The notes below the pieces were generated by a model. That model saw nothing but the letters and a program-made list of their open reading frames with translations. It made no database searches and was not told the origin of the DNA. A stretch of DNA of 64,000 nucleotides from Clostridiaceae bacterium. GTDB lineage: Bacteria; Bacillota; Clostridia; Lachnospirales; Lachnospiraceae. The stretch is taken from NCBI GenBank assembly GCA_910575795.1, contig CAJTGE010000003.1, positions 1,043 to 65,042 of the forward strand. Reading direction: 5' to 3'. Shown here one piece after another: positions 24,031 to 33,160 of the stretch; position 1 is the stretch's first letter, and each line of letters starts with the position of its first letter. Position numbers and translations under genes: made by a program.

Positions 24031-25587
24031 ATGGCGAAAAAAGGTAATTTTAATACCCTGGCACTTCTGAATAAGAGAAGCCAGAAGCAGGCAGAGCATG
24101 AGCGGGCAGCAGTCGAGGAAAAGAAAGGCAATTTTGAAGTTGTTATGCTGGATGTGTATGACCTTACCCCGTCTGAAAACAACTTCTATTCCACAAAGGA
24201 TATTGAGGAATTGGCGCTGTCTATTGAACTGCTGGGAGGTATCCGGCAGAACCTTGAAGTGAAGCCCCCGGTACACGGAAAGTATGAAGTGACGGCAGGC
24301 CACAGACGCAGGCTTGCAAGTATCCGCCTGGTGGAAGAGGGGAAAGAACAGTTCCGGTATGTGCCGTGTGTCGTGAAAGACGATAAAACGGAAATCATGA
24401 AGCGGCTTACCCTGATTCTGACAAACTCAACCGCAAGAGATATGAGCGATTGGGAACGGGTGCAGCAGTATAAGGAATTAAAGGCGTTGCTGGAAGATTA
24501 CAGAAAGCAGATTGAACAGGAAGCGCAGAACGCGAAAACGGGAAACGGCTGTTTGTGTGAAAGCTGTACTTATGGTGTGGCCGGGGAATCATGCGACAAT
24601 GCGGAAATGTCTGACGGGGATAAGAAAACATATTATTCCAACAATGCGTTTTCCTGCCCGCATTATGAAAAGGTGAAGCTGGGGAGGACGCGGGAAATCA
24701 TTTCTGATCTGCTTCATTTATCCGGCACGCAGCTTTCCCGGTATGAAAAGATTGACAACAGCCTGAAAGAAGAGTTCAAGGAGGAACTGCAGGCGGGGAA
24801 TATCAATATTTCAACTGCCCATGAGATAGCAAGGAAATCCGGGGAAGAGCAGGAAAAGCTGCATAAAGAGTACCAGCAGACCGGGGAACTGCATTTAAAG
24901 GATGTCAGGGAGGAACCCCAAAAGGAACCGCAGGAATTACAGGAGCAGCAGATAGAGAATGTCCGGGCAGTCGTAAAGGATATTATGACCGGGGAAGTGA
25001 ACCGGGTGGTTTTCAAGGATACAGGCGCGGCAGCAGTCGTAAACATCTTGAAGCGTTTCTTCTATCAGTCGTATGCAGGCGGCAAAGTGGAGCCGGAGGG
25101 CGGGGAACAGGTTGTTTACAGATTTTGCACGGACGGCGTAAATATTATGTCGAAAGGATTTACTGAAAAGTATCTTGTTGACTATGAAAGCCTTGCCGGA
25201 ATCGTAGTGGCTATGATTATGGCGGGGGAACTGGAAGAAGAGCCGGAACCGGAGGTTGCAGGGCCGGAGGAAAGCGGGGAAGAACCGGAAGAGCGGCAGG
25301 AGGAAACACAAACGGAGCCTATGGAGGGTACGCCGCAGGAAGAACAGGACAATATCATGAATCACCCTGAATATCTGCCGAAGATGGAGCCGGGATTGAA
25401 TTTCACGGAATGGCTGGAAAGAAAGAACGGCAGAGGGCAGCAGGAAATTATCAAGGGAATTATCAGAAAGCAGTTTGTGGAGATCAGCACAAGTTCTTTT
25501 GAGGAATTGGAAAGAAACATTGCGGCAGCAGTAAATGAATGGCTGACAGCCCAGAATGAAGCATATGCGGGCTATCTGAAAGGGTGA
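24031..25587 (+). CDS. parB: ParB-type partition protein
   Basis: 518 residues, longer than usual. The ParB/Sulfiredoxin-like N-terminal domain shows YDLTPSENNFYS...IEELALSIELLGGIRQNL and the arginine patch TAGHRRRLAS (about residues 85-95), which in ParB proteins binds CTP. Inserted after it is a Cys-rich patch (CLCESC..., CDN, CPHY; about residues 171-212) that may bind metal. A DNA-binding HTH region follows (LHLSGTQLSRYEKIDNSLKEEF). The C-terminal half is acidic and linker-like. Dispersed palindromes are its candidate sites. Confidence 0.88.
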   Translation: MAKKGNFNTLALLNKRSQKQAEHERAAVEEKKGNFEVVMLDVYDLTPSENNFYSTKDIEELALSIELLGGIRQNLEVKPPVHGKYEVTAGHRRRLASIRLVEEGKEQFRYVPCVVKDDKTEIMKRLTLILTNSTARDMSDWERVQQYKELKALLEDYRKQIEQEAQNAKTGNGCLCESCTYGVAGESCDNAEMSDGDKKTYYSNNAFSCPHYEKVKLGRTREIISDLLHLSGTQLSRYEKIDNSLKEEFKEELQAGNINISTAHEIARKSGEEQEKLHKEYQQTGELHLKDVREEPQKEPQELQEQQIENVRAVVKDIMTGEVNRVVFKDTGAAAVVNILKRFFYQSYAGGKVEPEGGEQVVYRFCTDGVNIMSKGFTEKYLVDYESLAGIVVAMIMAGELEEEPEPEVAGPEESGEEPEERQEETQTEPMEGTPQEEQDNIMNHPEYLPKMEPGLNFTEWLERKNGRGQQEIIKGIIRKQFVEISTSSFEELERNIAAAVNEWLTAQNEAYAGYLKG

Positions 25588-25594
25588 TGATATC

Positions 25595-26035
25595 ATGCGG
25601 GTGATTGGTGTAGATGATAAAGGGAATGTCATTGTAGAAAAGACTTCCGGTATTGGAAAAACAGATGAAATAATCTTAATGGCGGACATTGTTTCCGCCA
25701 TTGAAGAGTTTAGGGCGGCGGCATTAAAAACGTTCCGGGAAATTATGCAGGCGCTTATGCCAGTCTTTCAACAGCTTGCAGAGGAATGCGCAAAATTTTC
25801 AAATGCAGTATCGGACCAGAACGAACAGCAGCTTGCGGATATTATGGAAGCTATGAAGCGGGCGGCAGAGATTCAGGAAGAAAACAGAATAAGGAGAGAA
25901 ATAAGGGCGGTTCAAAGGAAGCAGTGCAGCAGGATAAGGAGCCGGACGCGGCAGCAGGCGAAAAGCACACTGAAATACAAACGCTATGAATTGCGGATTT
26001 ATGGCAGAAAAGAAAGGCGGGGTTTTCATGAATAA
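25595..26035 (+). CDS. Unknown protein, 146 aa
   Basis: MRVIGVDDKGNVIVEK strand start, then long helices and a basic, Arg-rich C terminus (RIRSRTRQQAKSTLKYKRYEL). ATG 8 bases after the parB stop. No motif recognised. Confidence 0.6.
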   Translation: MRVIGVDDKGNVIVEKTSGIGKTDEIILMADIVSAIEEFRAAALKTFREIMQALMPVFQQLAEECAKFSNAVSDQNEQQLADIMEAMKRAAEIQEENRIRREIRAVQRKQCSRIRSRTRQQAKSTLKYKRYELRIYGRKERRGFHE

Positions 26036-26507
26036 GGCGGACACTGAAAAGATATTGAAATTTTATCCACGCATTGATGATGATATAAGAATGTGCAAGG
26101 CTTCTCTTGCGGAGTATGAGGAACGGTATAATACCATAGGCGCAATCACCTATGATGGTATGCCGAAAGGCAGCGGCACAAGTGACAAAGTGGCAAAACG
26201 GGCAATCAGGAACGCGGAAGCGGATATAAAGGCGCACATTGATTTCCTGCATGAAAGAATCCGGGAACTGAACCGGACGCGGACGGAGATTCTAAAGGAA
26301 CTTACCACATTGCAGACCGTCCACAAGCTGATTCTGACCGGGTTTTACATAAAGGGGCTGAAATGGGAACAAATTGCGGCGCAGGCGGGGTATTCCGTGC
26401 GGCAGGCGCAGAATCATAGAACGGAAGCCCTGGAAATCATGGCAAAAAAAGTCACAAGAAACAGGTATCTTTCAAAGAGCAAATTTCTTAAAAAAAATGT
26501 GCTGTGA
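26028..26507 (+). CDS. DUF1492/ArpU-like late transcription regulator
   Basis: 159 residues. The N-terminal half is a coiled coil and the C terminus is a sigma region-4-like HTH (LKWEQIAAQAGYSVRQAQNHRTEALEIM). These features match the late-gene regulators found just before terminase genes in many Firmicute phages. ATG at 26028, eight bases inside the previous gene's end. The late promoter follows immediately. Confidence 0.78.
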   Translation: MNKADTEKILKFYPRIDDDIRMCKASLAEYEERYNTIGAITYDGMPKGSGTSDKVAKRAIRNAEADIKAHIDFLHERIRELNRTRTEILKELTTLQTVHKLILTGFYIKGLKWEQIAAQAGYSVRQAQNHRTEALEIMAKKVTRNRYLSKSKFLKKNVL

Positions 26508-26510
26508 AGA

Positions 26511-26543
26511 TTGCGCACCATTGCGCATTTTTCCTGATATAAT
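26511..26543 (+). promoter_or_regulatory. Putative late promoter
   Basis: Two direct copies of TTGCGCA (26511-26517 and 26521-26527), then TATAAT at 26538-26543. No standard -35 lies at 17 bases, which suits a promoter that needs an activator or phage sigma factor bound to the TTGCGCA repeats. Confidence 0.6.
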
Positions 26544-26690
26544 GGTATCATGCAGAATTTGGAAAGCGAGTTGGCGGGTGAAAAGTCAACCCGCTTTTTT
26601 CTTTGCTTTTCTGTGAAAACCCTAAAATGTGCGCACTTCCGGCAGAACGGAGAAAGCGGAGATGGAGAAACAAACGAAAGGAGGGAGGGC

Positions 26691-27530
26691 ATGGCGGGCG
26701 GACCGAGGAACCCGGCAAGGGATAAAGGGCTTGAAATCTTCCTTGAAATGGGCGGGGAAATCAAAAATGCGGAAATTGCGGAAGTGGTTGGTGCAACGGC
26801 GGACCAGATCAGGAAGTGGAAGTGCGTTGACAAATGGAAAGAAAAACTTGCCGAAAAAAACAGGCCGAAACGGGGCGGGCAGCCCGGAAACCAGAACGCA
26901 AAAGGGCATGGGGCGAAAAAAGGGAATGAAAACGCCCTGAAACACGGAGCCTATAAAACCGTGAATCTGGAAGATTTGCCGGAAGAGGACCGGGAGCAGA
27001 TAGAAAATATTACGCTGGACGCAGAGCGCAATTTATTGCGGGAACTGAAAATACTGCTTGCGAAAGAAAGCGATTTACGCAGGCGGCTTGAAATATTCCA
27101 GCAGGCGCCGGACACGGATTTGTATGTTGACAAAGTGGTGGAAATGCTTACCCCGCAAAGCAAGGAGGAAATGGAAGCGGAGCAGGAAAGGCTTTTTGCC
27201 CTGCAGAATTTAGGCGGTGACGAAGCAGAGGAAAAAAAGCAGGAAATAAAAGACCGCTTAAAGACCGCCATGAAAACCGTCATAAAATCAAGCCCTTTTG
27301 AAAGGGCCCTGAAATTGGAGGTAGAGTGGAATAAGACCCACGGCAGGATATTGAAACTACTGGATACTATCAAAAGCTATCAGTTAGAGAATGAGAGAAT
27401 AAGCCTGGATAAAAAGAGGTATGTGCTTATGAAGCAGAAGATAACAGGGGGCTATGAGATAGGGGAAGATGGTGAGATAGACGACACCTACACAGAGGAC
27501 GGGGACGCAGGAGAGGGCATAGAAGCCTGA
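26691..27530 (+). CDS. Terminase small-subunit-related protein
   Basis: 279 residues. The N-terminal HTH GGEIKNAEIAEVVGATADQIRKWKC and the RGGQPGNQNAKGHG motif match PBSX/XtmA-type small terminase proteins. A long helical C-terminal part follows. ATG after GGAGGG; the frame further upstream crosses the late promoter region. It is followed by a second, Nu1-type small subunit, which is a combination I know from some clostridial phages. Confidence 0.78.
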   Translation: MAGGPRNPARDKGLEIFLEMGGEIKNAEIAEVVGATADQIRKWKCVDKWKEKLAEKNRPKRGGQPGNQNAKGHGAKKGNENALKHGAYKTVNLEDLPEEDREQIENITLDAERNLLRELKILLAKESDLRRRLEIFQQAPDTDLYVDKVVEMLTPQSKEEMEAEQERLFALQNLGGDEAEEKKQEIKDRLKTAMKTVIKSSPFERALKLEVEWNKTHGRILKLLDTIKSYQLENERISLDKKRYVLMKQKITGGYEIGEDGEIDDTYTEDGDAGEGIEA

Positions 27531-27754
27531 CAGCGGGGCGCAGAGGGCAGCAGGCATAGGACAGCGGCAGGACGGCGCAGAGGGGCAGCAGGGGCGCGTG
27601 AGAGGGCTTGAAGAGGGCCGGAAGCCGCCCCGCAAAAGGTACTGTGGAAGCCCCCGGAAAGCCTTGCGGGTTCGCCGACCCCACGCCCCGTTTAGATTTG
27701 GGCGGGGAAAAACCGCTTCCGGGGAGCCGGAATTTTTTATAGGGGGTGCGTTTT

Positions 27755-28249
27755 TTGAAAGTCTATGATAAAAATGCCGTTGCCCGCCACCTGGACCTGA
27801 CCCCGAAACGGATAAAGCAGTTGACCGACAAAGGGATTCTGAAAGAGTACCGCCCAGGGCTGTATGAACTGGCGCAGGCCAGGGTTGACTATATCCGCTA
27901 CCTTAGAAACCAGAACCCGGAAACGGAGGAAAGCATAGACTACCAGACGGAGCGGGCAAAGCTGGTAAGGGCAAAACGGAAAAATGAGGAAATGGAACTT
28001 GCGGTGAGAAGCGGGGAACTTCATAAGGCGGAGGATATAGAACGGGTAATGTCTGCCATGCTGATAAACTTTAAAGCCCGCCTTATGGCTATCCCCGCAG
28101 AGCAGGCCCCGAAGCTGGCAGAGGAAAAAGACACTGACAAGATAGCAAAAAGGCTTATGAAAGAAATTAAGAAAGCGTTGACGGAACTGTCTGACTTCCA
28201 GACGCTTTTCTGTGAGGTGGTAAAGGAAGATGAAGAAAGCGACAGTTGA
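27755..28249 (+). CDS. Terminase small subunit, Nu1-like
   Basis: 164 residues. N-terminal winged-HTH: VYDKNAVARHLDLTPKRIKQLTDKGIL, with the MerR-like fold of lambda Nu1. Coiled C-terminal helices follow. It probably recognises the packaging site and binds the large subunit. TTG 27755 suits GGGGG at 27742-27746; GTG 27746 is the alternative. It overlaps the large subunit gene by 20 bases. Confidence 0.82.
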   Translation: MKVYDKNAVARHLDLTPKRIKQLTDKGILKEYRPGLYELAQARVDYIRYLRNQNPETEESIDYQTERAKLVRAKRKNEEMELAVRSGELHKAEDIERVMSAMLINFKARLMAIPAEQAPKLAEEKDTDKIAKRLMKEIKKALTELSDFQTLFCEVVKEDEESDS

Positions 28250-30110
28250 CCTTTTCACCAGAATTTTCAGGACATTGGAACCGCCCCCGGATTTGAAAAT
28301 ATCGGAATGGGCTGACAGGTTCCGCAGGCTTTCCGGTGAAGCGGCAAGCAAGGGCGGGGCGTGGGATACGGACACGGCCCCGTACCAGCGGGAAATCATG
28401 GACGCCATTTCTGATGACGGTATCAGGAAAGTGGTTGTAATGTCGGCGGCACAGATCGGGAAAACTGACGCTTTTTTACTGAACACGATAGGGTACTATA
28501 TCCATTATGACGCCTGCCCTATCCTTTTAATGCAGCCTACACTAAGCATGGCGGAAACTTTCAGCAAAGACCGTCTTATGCCAATGGTAAGGGACACGCC
28601 GGTATTAAGGGGCAGGATAAGCGACAAAGCCCGCACAAGCGGGAACACGATTTTCAAAAAGTCATTTCCGGGCGGGCGTATCACAATGACGGGCGCAAAT
28701 TCCCCGACAGAGTTAAGGAGCCGCCCTATAAGGATTCTGCTTGCTGATGAAATAGACGCTTATCCGGCAACGGCTGGAAATGACGGGGACCCGCTTGTGC
28801 TGGGGGCAAAGCGTCTTACTACATTCTGGAACCGGAAAGAGGTATATGTTTCTACCCCGACAGTGAAAGGCATTTCCAGGATTGAAGTTGAATATGAGAA
28901 CAGCACGCAGGAAGAATGGAACGTACCCTGCCCGTCATGCGGCGAGTACCAGCCGCTTACATGGGGACAGATAAAGTTTGACCGTGACGAAGCAGGGGAA
29001 GTAACCAGTGTTTCCCATGTATGTAAGCATTGCGGCGTTATCTCCACGGAATATGAGTGGAAAGAGCAGTTCATAAAGGGAAAATATATTGCAAAATTCC
29101 CGGAACGTAAAGTGCGGGGCTTCCACTTAAATTCCCTTGCGTCCACGCTGACGCCCCTGGGGTGGAAACAGATTGTAAAGGATTTTCTGGTTGCGGACGA
29201 AGAGCGGAAAAAAGGGAATGTAGAATTATTCAAGGCATGGACCAATACCGAACTGGGGGAAACGTGGGAAGAGGACGGACACCAGATAGAAGATTCCATT
29301 CTGATGAAGCGCAGGCAGAAATACAACTGTGAAGTGCCGGAGGACGTGGTTGTGATTACGGCGGGGATTGATACGCAGGACGACCGTTTTGAGGTTGAGG
29401 TTGTCGGATGGGGAATCGGGTATGAAAGCTGGGGAATCCAGTACGCGAAAATATACGGGGACCCCAAACTGCCGGAGGTATGGGAAAGGCTGGACGAATT
29501 TCTTTTACAGACGTTTGAAAAGAAAGACGGCACAGTGATGAAGATAAAGTGTGCCTGCATGGATTCAGGCGGGCATTTCCCCAATGAAGTATATAAATTC
29601 TGTAAAGCACGGTATCACAGGGGGATATTTGCCATTAAGGGCAAAGGCGGCGCAGATGTGCCGTACATACCGCGCCCGACAAAAAACAACCGCGTGAAAG
29701 CGTTCCTTTTTACCCTGGGAGTTGACACGGGAAAATCCCTGCTGTTCCAGCGGCTTGTGATAGATGAAGAGGGGCCGGGGTACTGCCATTTTCCCCGTGA
29801 AGAGGAAAAAGGCTATGATGAAGATTATTTCAAAGGGCTTACGGCGGAAAAAATGGTGCTGCATTACAAGAAAGGCAGGCCAATGTTTGAATGGGAATTG
29901 AAGCAGAAAGGCATGAGGAATGAACCGCTGGACGTGAGGAATTATGCGCAGGCGGCGGTTGTGATTTCCGGCGTGACGCTGAAAGAGAAGAAAGGCAGGA
30001 AGCGAAAGGGGCAGGAATCCGGGCAGGAAACAGCAGGGCAGCAGGCGGCAGGACAGCAGGCCGGGACAAAGAAGCGGCGAAAAAGAGGACAGAGAAGCGG
30101 AGGTATTTAA
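28230..30110 (+). CDS. terL: Terminase large subunit, GpA family
   Basis: 626-residue packaging motor and nuclease. ATPase part: Walker A-like MSAAQIGKTD (about residue 70), Walker B ILLADEID (about residue 173), and a CPSCG...CKHCG zinc pair in the middle, typical of GpA. Nuclease part: TAGIDTQDDRFEVEVVGWG and CACMDSGGH with acidic residues. The C-terminal tail is rich in Lys, Gln and Gly. As in lambda, this suggests cohesive-end packaging. Confidence 0.92.
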   Translation: MKKATVDLFTRIFRTLEPPPDLKISEWADRFRRLSGEAASKGGAWDTDTAPYQREIMDAISDDGIRKVVVMSAAQIGKTDAFLLNTIGYYIHYDACPILLMQPTLSMAETFSKDRLMPMVRDTPVLRGRISDKARTSGNTIFKKSFPGGRITMTGANSPTELRSRPIRILLADEIDAYPATAGNDGDPLVLGAKRLTTFWNRKEVYVSTPTVKGISRIEVEYENSTQEEWNVPCPSCGEYQPLTWGQIKFDRDEAGEVTSVSHVCKHCGVISTEYEWKEQFIKGKYIAKFPERKVRGFHLNSLASTLTPLGWKQIVKDFLVADEERKKGNVELFKAWTNTELGETWEEDGHQIEDSILMKRRQKYNCEVPEDVVVITAGIDTQDDRFEVEVVGWGIGYESWGIQYAKIYGDPKLPEVWERLDEFLLQTFEKKDGTVMKIKCACMDSGGHFPNEVYKFCKARYHRGIFAIKGKGGADVPYIPRPTKNNRVKAFLFTLGVDTGKSLLFQRLVIDEEGPGYCHFPREEEKGYDEDYFKGLTAEKMVLHYKKGRPMFEWELKQKGMRNEPLDVRNYAQAAVVISGVTLKEKKGRKRKGQESGQETAGQQAAGQQAGTKKRRKRGQRSGGI

Positions 30111-30113
30111 GAC

Positions 30114-30377
30114 GTGGCAAAAGGAAAGCCAAAGGAAGAGTTCAGGGGGATTACCCTGGAAATAGCAAACAAGCACCTGGAAGCATGGCTGAACGCAGAA
30201 CTGGAAGTGTCTGTAAACCAAAGCTATACCATAGCGGGGAAATCGTTCACAAGGGCCAACCTGGGGGAGATACGGAAACAGATAGATTACTGGAGGAATG
30301 TGGTTGCGGCGCTTAACAATGCGGCAAAGCATAAGGGGCGGAACCGCATATACAGGGTTGTCCCCAGGGATTTATGA
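30114..30377 (+). CDS. Small head-module protein, 87 aa
   Basis: GTG start four bases after terL. Sequence TLEIANKHLEAWLNAELEVS...GEIRKQIDYWRNVV fits the small gpW-like/DUF6148 proteins between terminase and portal that may aid DNA packaging or head completion. Confidence 0.68.
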   Translation: MAKGKPKEEFRGITLEIANKHLEAWLNAELEVSVNQSYTIAGKSFTRANLGEIRKQIDYWRNVVAALNNAAKHKGRNRIYRVVPRDL

Positions 30378-30394
30378 AAAGGCGGTGGTGACGG

Positions 30395-32053
30395 TTGAAT
30401 GTGATTGAAAAGGCAATAGAAATTATTGCGCCGGGGGTGGCGCTGAAACGTGCCAGGGCCAGGGCAGGACTACAGATAATAAACAGTGGGTATGGCAATT
30501 ACGGAGCCAGCGAGATAAAAAAATCCATGCGCGGCTGGCTGTACCACGGAGGGAGCGCAAAAGAGGATATTCAGGACAACCTGGACACCTTACGGCAGCG
30601 CAGCAGGGATCTTTACGCAGGCGCACCGATAGCAACAGGTTCCACAAAAACCATGCGTACTAATGTGGTGGGGACCGGCCTGAAACTGAAAAGCACGATT
30701 GACGAAGAATTTCTTCACCTGACGGAAAACCAGGCGCGGGAACTGGAAACGGTGATTGAACGTGAATTTTCCTTGTGGGCGGATTCCCCGGACTGTGATC
30801 TGGAAAGGATTGATAATTTTTTTGAACTGCAGCAGTTGGCTTTCCTGAATGAACTGTTGAGCGGTGACGTCATAGCACTGCTGCCCACAACGAAAAGGAC
30901 CGGCAGCGTGTATGACCTTAGAATCCAGCTTATTGAAGCTGACAGGCTATGCACGCCGGATTCTGAAACCATAAACCCACTGATTACCGGGGGAGTGGAA
31001 AAGAACCAGTACGGGGAAGTGGTGGCGTACCATATCGCAAAGCACCACCCGTTGAGTTTTGACTACCAGAACCCTATGCGGGAATGGGTGAGGGTGGAAG
31101 CATACGGGGGAGCCACGGGGCGCCGGAATGTCATACACATTATGCACCGGGAGCGCGTGGGACAGGTGCGGGGAATCCCTTTCCTTTCCCCGGTGATTGA
31201 AAGCCTGAAACAGTTGGAGCGGTACACGGAAGCGGAACTGACCGCGGCGGTGGTAAGCGGGCTTGTGACCGTGTTTATCCAGAAAGAGAACAACAGCGAG
31301 GAACCGCCCGTAGGGGAGGGGATAGAAGAGGAATATCTTGTTGACACGGAAGATGAAAATTCGATTGAACTTGCCCCCGGCGCCGTGATTGACCTGGGAG
31401 AGAATGAAAAGGCGAACATGACGAACCCCGGCAGGCCGAACGCCAATTTTGACGGTTTTGTAATGTCCGTCATAAAACAGATCGGGTGTGCGCTGGAAGT
31501 GCCGTTTGAAATCGTCCTGAAATGCTTTTCCAACAACTATTCCGCTTCCAGGGGCGCAATACTGGAGTTCTGTAAAACGGTGGATATGTACCGCGGCTGG
31601 CTGGCGGCGGATTTCTGCCAGCCGATATTTGAAGAGTTCATGTGTGAAGCCGTGGCAAAGGGCAGGATAAACGCCCCCGGCTTCTTTTCTGACCCGCTGA
31701 TTCGGAAAGCCTACTGTACGGCAGAATGGAACGGGCCGAGTGCGGGACAGTTGGACCCCAAAAAAGAAGTGGAAGCGGCAGAATTGCGGGTGCAGGGCGG
31801 ATTCTCCACCCGTGAAAAGGAAACGCGGGAACTGACAGGCGGGGATTTCGGAAAAAACATGAAGCAGAGGAAACGGGAAGAAAGGCTTTTAAAGGAGGTA
31901 AATGCAGTTGGCAGGGGAAAACGGCAGCCGGGAGAAGGACAGGACGGCGAAATCGACACGGACACAACAAACGAAGATACAACAAACGCAGACAGCACAG
32001 ACACAGACGGAGCGGAAGAGGGCGAGGAAGCCAAGGACGGCGGCAGAGATTGA
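30395..32053 (+). CDS. Portal protein, lambda family
   Basis: 552 residues, TTG start after GGCGGTGG. Lambda-type portal hallmarks: RQRSRDLYAGAPIATGSTKTMRTNVVGTGL at about residues 65-95, later VIKQIGCALEVPFEIVLK and NYSASRGAI. It forms the dodecameric ring at one head vertex through which DNA passes. Its last 152 bases overlap the protease gene in another frame. Confidence 0.92.
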   Translation: MNVIEKAIEIIAPGVALKRARARAGLQIINSGYGNYGASEIKKSMRGWLYHGGSAKEDIQDNLDTLRQRSRDLYAGAPIATGSTKTMRTNVVGTGLKLKSTIDEEFLHLTENQARELETVIEREFSLWADSPDCDLERIDNFFELQQLAFLNELLSGDVIALLPTTKRTGSVYDLRIQLIEADRLCTPDSETINPLITGGVEKNQYGEVVAYHIAKHHPLSFDYQNPMREWVRVEAYGGATGRRNVIHIMHRERVGQVRGIPFLSPVIESLKQLERYTEAELTAAVVSGLVTVFIQKENNSEEPPVGEGIEEEYLVDTEDENSIELAPGAVIDLGENEKANMTNPGRPNANFDGFVMSVIKQIGCALEVPFEIVLKCFSNNYSASRGAILEFCKTVDMYRGWLAADFCQPIFEEFMCEAVAKGRINAPGFFSDPLIRKAYCTAEWNGPSAGQLDPKKEVEAAELRVQGGFSTREKETRELTGGDFGKNMKQRKREERLLKEVNAVGRGKRQPGEGQDGEIDTDTTNEDTTNADSTDTDGAEEGEEAKDGGRD

Positions 32054-33140
32054 CCGTTTTTGGAATTTCATAGCAGGCCAGGAAGAGGGAAGCGCAGAAC
32101 TGATTCTGTATGGGGATATTTCTTCCTATTCGTGGTGGGGTGATGAAATCACGCCTGACATTTTCAATAAGGAACTGAAAGAGATCGGAGCCGTGAAAAG
32201 CCTGGTTGTCCGTATCAATTCCGGGGGCGGTGATGTGTTTGCGGCAAACGCAATTTATACGCGCCTGAAAGAACTGGGGGAGAACGGGACGGAAGTAACC
32301 GTGAAGATTGACGGGTGGGCGGCTTCCGCCGCAACCATTATTTCATGCGCCGGGACACAGACGGAGATTCCGGCAAACGGGGTTTTCATGATACACAACC
32401 CCAAAACCGGCGTTTTGGGATATTACGAAGCAAAAGAACTTGTGAAGCTGGCGGAGGAACTGGAGGTAATCAAACAGTCTATTGTGAACTGCTACAAGCT
32501 GAAAACCGGGAAGAATGAGGAAGATATAAAACAGCTTATGGATTCCTCTACCTGGTACACGGGGGAACAGGCGGTAACAGAGGGGTTCTGTGACAGCCTT
32601 ATGTTTTCTGACATAGAAACAGAGGTTGAAAATGCGGAAAGGGTGATTGTGAACCATGTAAGCATGAGCCTGGAACAGTTTGAGAGCATACCAAAAAGTT
32701 TATTAAGCTATGCAAATAGCCTTAATAATAAGCAGAATGAAGAGAGAACAGAGAATAAGGAGGATTGCAACATGGGACTGACAATGGAGGAATTGAAAAC
32801 GCAGCACGGGGACCTGTATAACCAGGTAATGAATGAAGCGGTGCAGCAGGCGCAGGCGGCGGAGCGGGAACGGATACAGAAGATTGACGCCCTGACGGTT
32901 CCGGGGTTTGAGGATTTGGCGGAGCAGGCAAAGTTCAAGGACGGCATGAGCGCGGAGCAGTTTGCCGTGAAGCAGGCAGAGCAGATGAAAGCCCAGGGCA
33001 GCAGCTTCCTGAACGGCAGGGAAAGGGATGTCCGGGATTCCGGTATGCGTGACGTTCCGCAGGACAGCCACGAGGGGACAGGCGGTGACACTGACCCGTT
33101 CGGGGATATTATCAACAAAATGTATCCGCAGGCAAAATAA
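31902..33140 (+). CDS. Head maturation protease (ClpP/SppA-like) with scaffold tail
   Basis: 412 residues. The Clp-type fold shows VRINSGGGDVFAANAIYTRL, catalytic serine in GWAASAATII, and histidine in MIHNPKTG. The C-terminal 120 residues are coil-rich, like scaffold. ATG follows AAAGGAGG inside the end of the portal gene, giving an unusually long overlap, with a Gln/Thr-rich N terminus there. A nested start at 32772 should give a separate scaffold, as for lambda C/Nu3. Confidence 0.9.
   Translation: MQLAGENGSREKDRTAKSTRTQQTKIQQTQTAQTQTERKRARKPRTAAEIDRFWNFIAGQEEGSAELILYGDISSYSWWGDEITPDIFNKELKEIGAVKSLVVRINSGGGDVFAANAIYTRLKELGENGTEVTVKIDGWAASAATIISCAGTQTEIPANGVFMIHNPKTGVLGYYEAKELVKLAEELEVIKQSIVNCYKLKTGKNEEDIKQLMDSSTWYTGEQAVTEGFCDSLMFSDIETEVENAERVIVNHVSMSLEQFESIPKSLLSYANSLNNKQNEERTENKEDCNMGLTMEELKTQHGDLYNQVMNEAVQQAQAAERERIQKIDALTVPGFEDLAEQAKFKDGMSAEQFAVKQAEQMKAQGSSFLNGRERDVRDSGMRDVPQDSHEGTGGDTDPFGDIINKMYPQAK
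32772..33140 (+). CDS. Nested scaffolding protein (Nu3-like), in-frame start
   Basis: ATG 32772 lies in the protease reading frame and is preceded by AAGGAGG (32758-32764), a strong internal ribosome site. The product, 122 residues (MGLTMEELKTQHGDLYNQVM...), is helical and acidic at the end, as expected of a capsid scaffold. In lambda the scaffold Nu3 is made the same way from gene C. Confidence 0.75.
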   Translation: MGLTMEELKTQHGDLYNQVMNEAVQQAQAAERERIQKIDALTVPGFEDLAEQAKFKDGMSAEQFAVKQAEQMKAQGSSFLNGRERDVRDSGMRDVPQDSHEGTGGDTDPFGDIINKMYPQAK

Positions 33141-33160
33141 AAGCAAGGAGGACTGGAAGA

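Noticed and set aside
28760..29584. 274-codon minus-strand frame in terL
   Set aside because: Antisense shadow of the terminase gene, with no independent support.
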